Below, piece after piece: positions 23,391 through 23,807 of a stretch of 23,807 bases of DNA. The notes under the pieces were generated by a model. That model had not been told where the DNA came from, ran no database searches, and saw nothing but the letters and a program-made list of their open reading frames with translations. Position numbers and translations under genes: made by a program. Positions within the stretch are counted from its first letter, which is position 1; each line of letters opens with the position of its first letter. This stretch comes from Collinsella sp. (GTDB lineage Bacteria > Actinomycetota > Coriobacteriia > Coriobacteriales > Coriobacteriaceae): NCBI GenBank assembly GCA_019414045.1, contig DXMW01000024.1, positions 142,492-166,298 of the forward strand. Direction: 5' to 3'.

Positions 23391-23649
23391 CCAATCCAGT
23401 CCGCCAAGGGCTGCAGCCCGGACAACGCGGCGATGGAGGGCTTCTTCGGCCTGCTCAAGAAGGAGTTCTGGTACGGCAGGGACTGGTCGGACTGGACCCC
23501 CGCCAGCTTCATCGAGGAGCTCGGGGGCTGGATCGGTCGATACAATACGGAGAGGCGCAGCGATGCGCTCGGTGGCCGCACGCCGGCCGAGTTCCGCTCC
23601 GCGCTGGGAAGGGCCGCGTAACGGTTCAAGAAATCGTCCGCAGTCCCCA
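23391..23649 (+). mobile_element. 3' remnant of an IS3-family element (transposase OrfB tail)
   Basis: An open frame from 23391 to the TAA at 23619-23621 encodes SAKGCSPDNAAMEGFFG, then LLKKEFWYGRDW, a Trp/Ile-rich segment and RRSDALGGRTPAEFRSALG. This is the C-terminal part of an IS3-family (IS150-like) DDE transposase, with the third catalytic Glu followed six residues later by Lys (EGFFGLLK). About 77 residues remain of an expected 280 or so. The first two Asp residues, OrfA and the left end are missing; a TAG at 23388 precedes. TCCGCAGTCCCCA ending at 23649 may be the right inverted end (IS3 ends finish in CA). Inactive. Confidence 0.75.
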
Positions 23650-23676
23650 TTCTTGCCCCTTTGGGACAGCTTCTTG

Positions 23677-23696
23677 TTGGGGCGTGCCTGCCCCAA
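23677..23696. repeat. Small hairpin in the gene-free end segment
   Basis: TTGGGGC and GCCCCAA (7 bp) flank a 6-nt loop. There is no T-tract on either strand. It could mark the end of the minus-strand transcript entering from the right edge. The rest of 23650-23736 shows no other feature. Confidence 0.35.
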
Positions 23697-23736
23697 ACCC
23701 TGCTAGGAATGAGTACAGCAAACTGAAATATTCAAA

Positions 23737-23807
23737 TTAGTCTTTGCAAATTACCTTTGAACCTTCACCATCAATTACAATTCCCTGACGGTTGTTAATT
23801 GGGCATA
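23737..23807 (-). CDS. C-terminal end of an AT-rich gene of unknown function (partial)
   Basis: On the minus strand an open frame enters from the window edge and ends at TAA (23739-23737). The 22 visible codons give PINNRQGIVIDGEGSKVICKD after a Cys. I do not recognise it. Codon use is AT-rich, unlike all other genes in the window, which suggests horizontally acquired DNA beyond position 23807. Because the piece is short, chance opening of the frame is possible. Confidence 0.4.
   Translation of the reverse strand, partial: CPINNRQGIVIDGEGSKVICKD

Overview
The window is GC-rich, densely coded bacterial chromosome. It most likely comes from a Collinsella-like member of the Coriobacteriia (Actinomycetota). 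I base this on the gene order (Asp23/Gls24 protein, fakA, recG, rsmD, coaD, DUF177, rpmF, plsX, acpP, rnc, smc, ftsY, ffh), the strong G/C preference at third codon positions, and Firmicutes-like Shine-Dalgarno sequences. The assignment is from memory of such genomes, not from a search.

Layout. Positions 1-58 hold the 3' end of a tRNA (probably Gln) and its terminator. Positions 217-5593 form a tight forward operon: Asp23/Gls24 protein, fakA, recG, rsmD, coaD, with gaps of 27 and 10 bp and overlaps of 4 and 8 bp. Positions 5662-6957 carry a coiled-coil protein of unknown function, the DUF177 (YceD-like) protein and rpmF. plsX (7045-8064) stands behind a terminator-like hairpin. Positions 8189-15110 are a second operon, acpP-rnc-smc-ftsY-ffh, closed by a strong terminator. 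A divergent gene at 15231-15995 (minus) encodes a DUF134 DNA-binding domain joined to a NifX/NifB-like metal-cluster domain with a Cys/His-rich tail. It is followed by thyA-dfrA (16212-17588), a SpoU-type RNA methyltransferase, a MATE transporter, a convergent cobO-type adenosyltransferase, ftsH and a DUF523 gene. The last 620 bp look like accessory or decayed DNA: a serine-recombinase tail, an IS3-family transposase tail and the end of an AT-rich unknown gene.

How the genes work together. FakA, PlsX and AcpP all act around acyl-phosphate and acyl-ACP, the entry to phospholipid synthesis. FakB, PlsY and the fab genes are not in the window. FtsY and Ffh are the two protein GTPases of the SRP route for membrane proteins, and FtsH is the membrane quality-control protease. 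RsmD, RNase III, L32 and the DUF177 protein belong to ribosome and RNA maturation. ThyA and DfrA form the dTMP/folate cycle.

Most of the window is conserved housekeeping DNA. I do not see a complete new defence or mobile system. The most unusual items are a nested inverted repeat of two 35-bp units fitted exactly between the convergent stop codons of the MATE and cobO genes (20086-20173), the DUF134-NifX reading frame with an ideal internal ribosome binding site, a 20-bp perfect palindrome in front of acpP, and Asp-to-Asn changes at conserved sites of RNase III and ACP.
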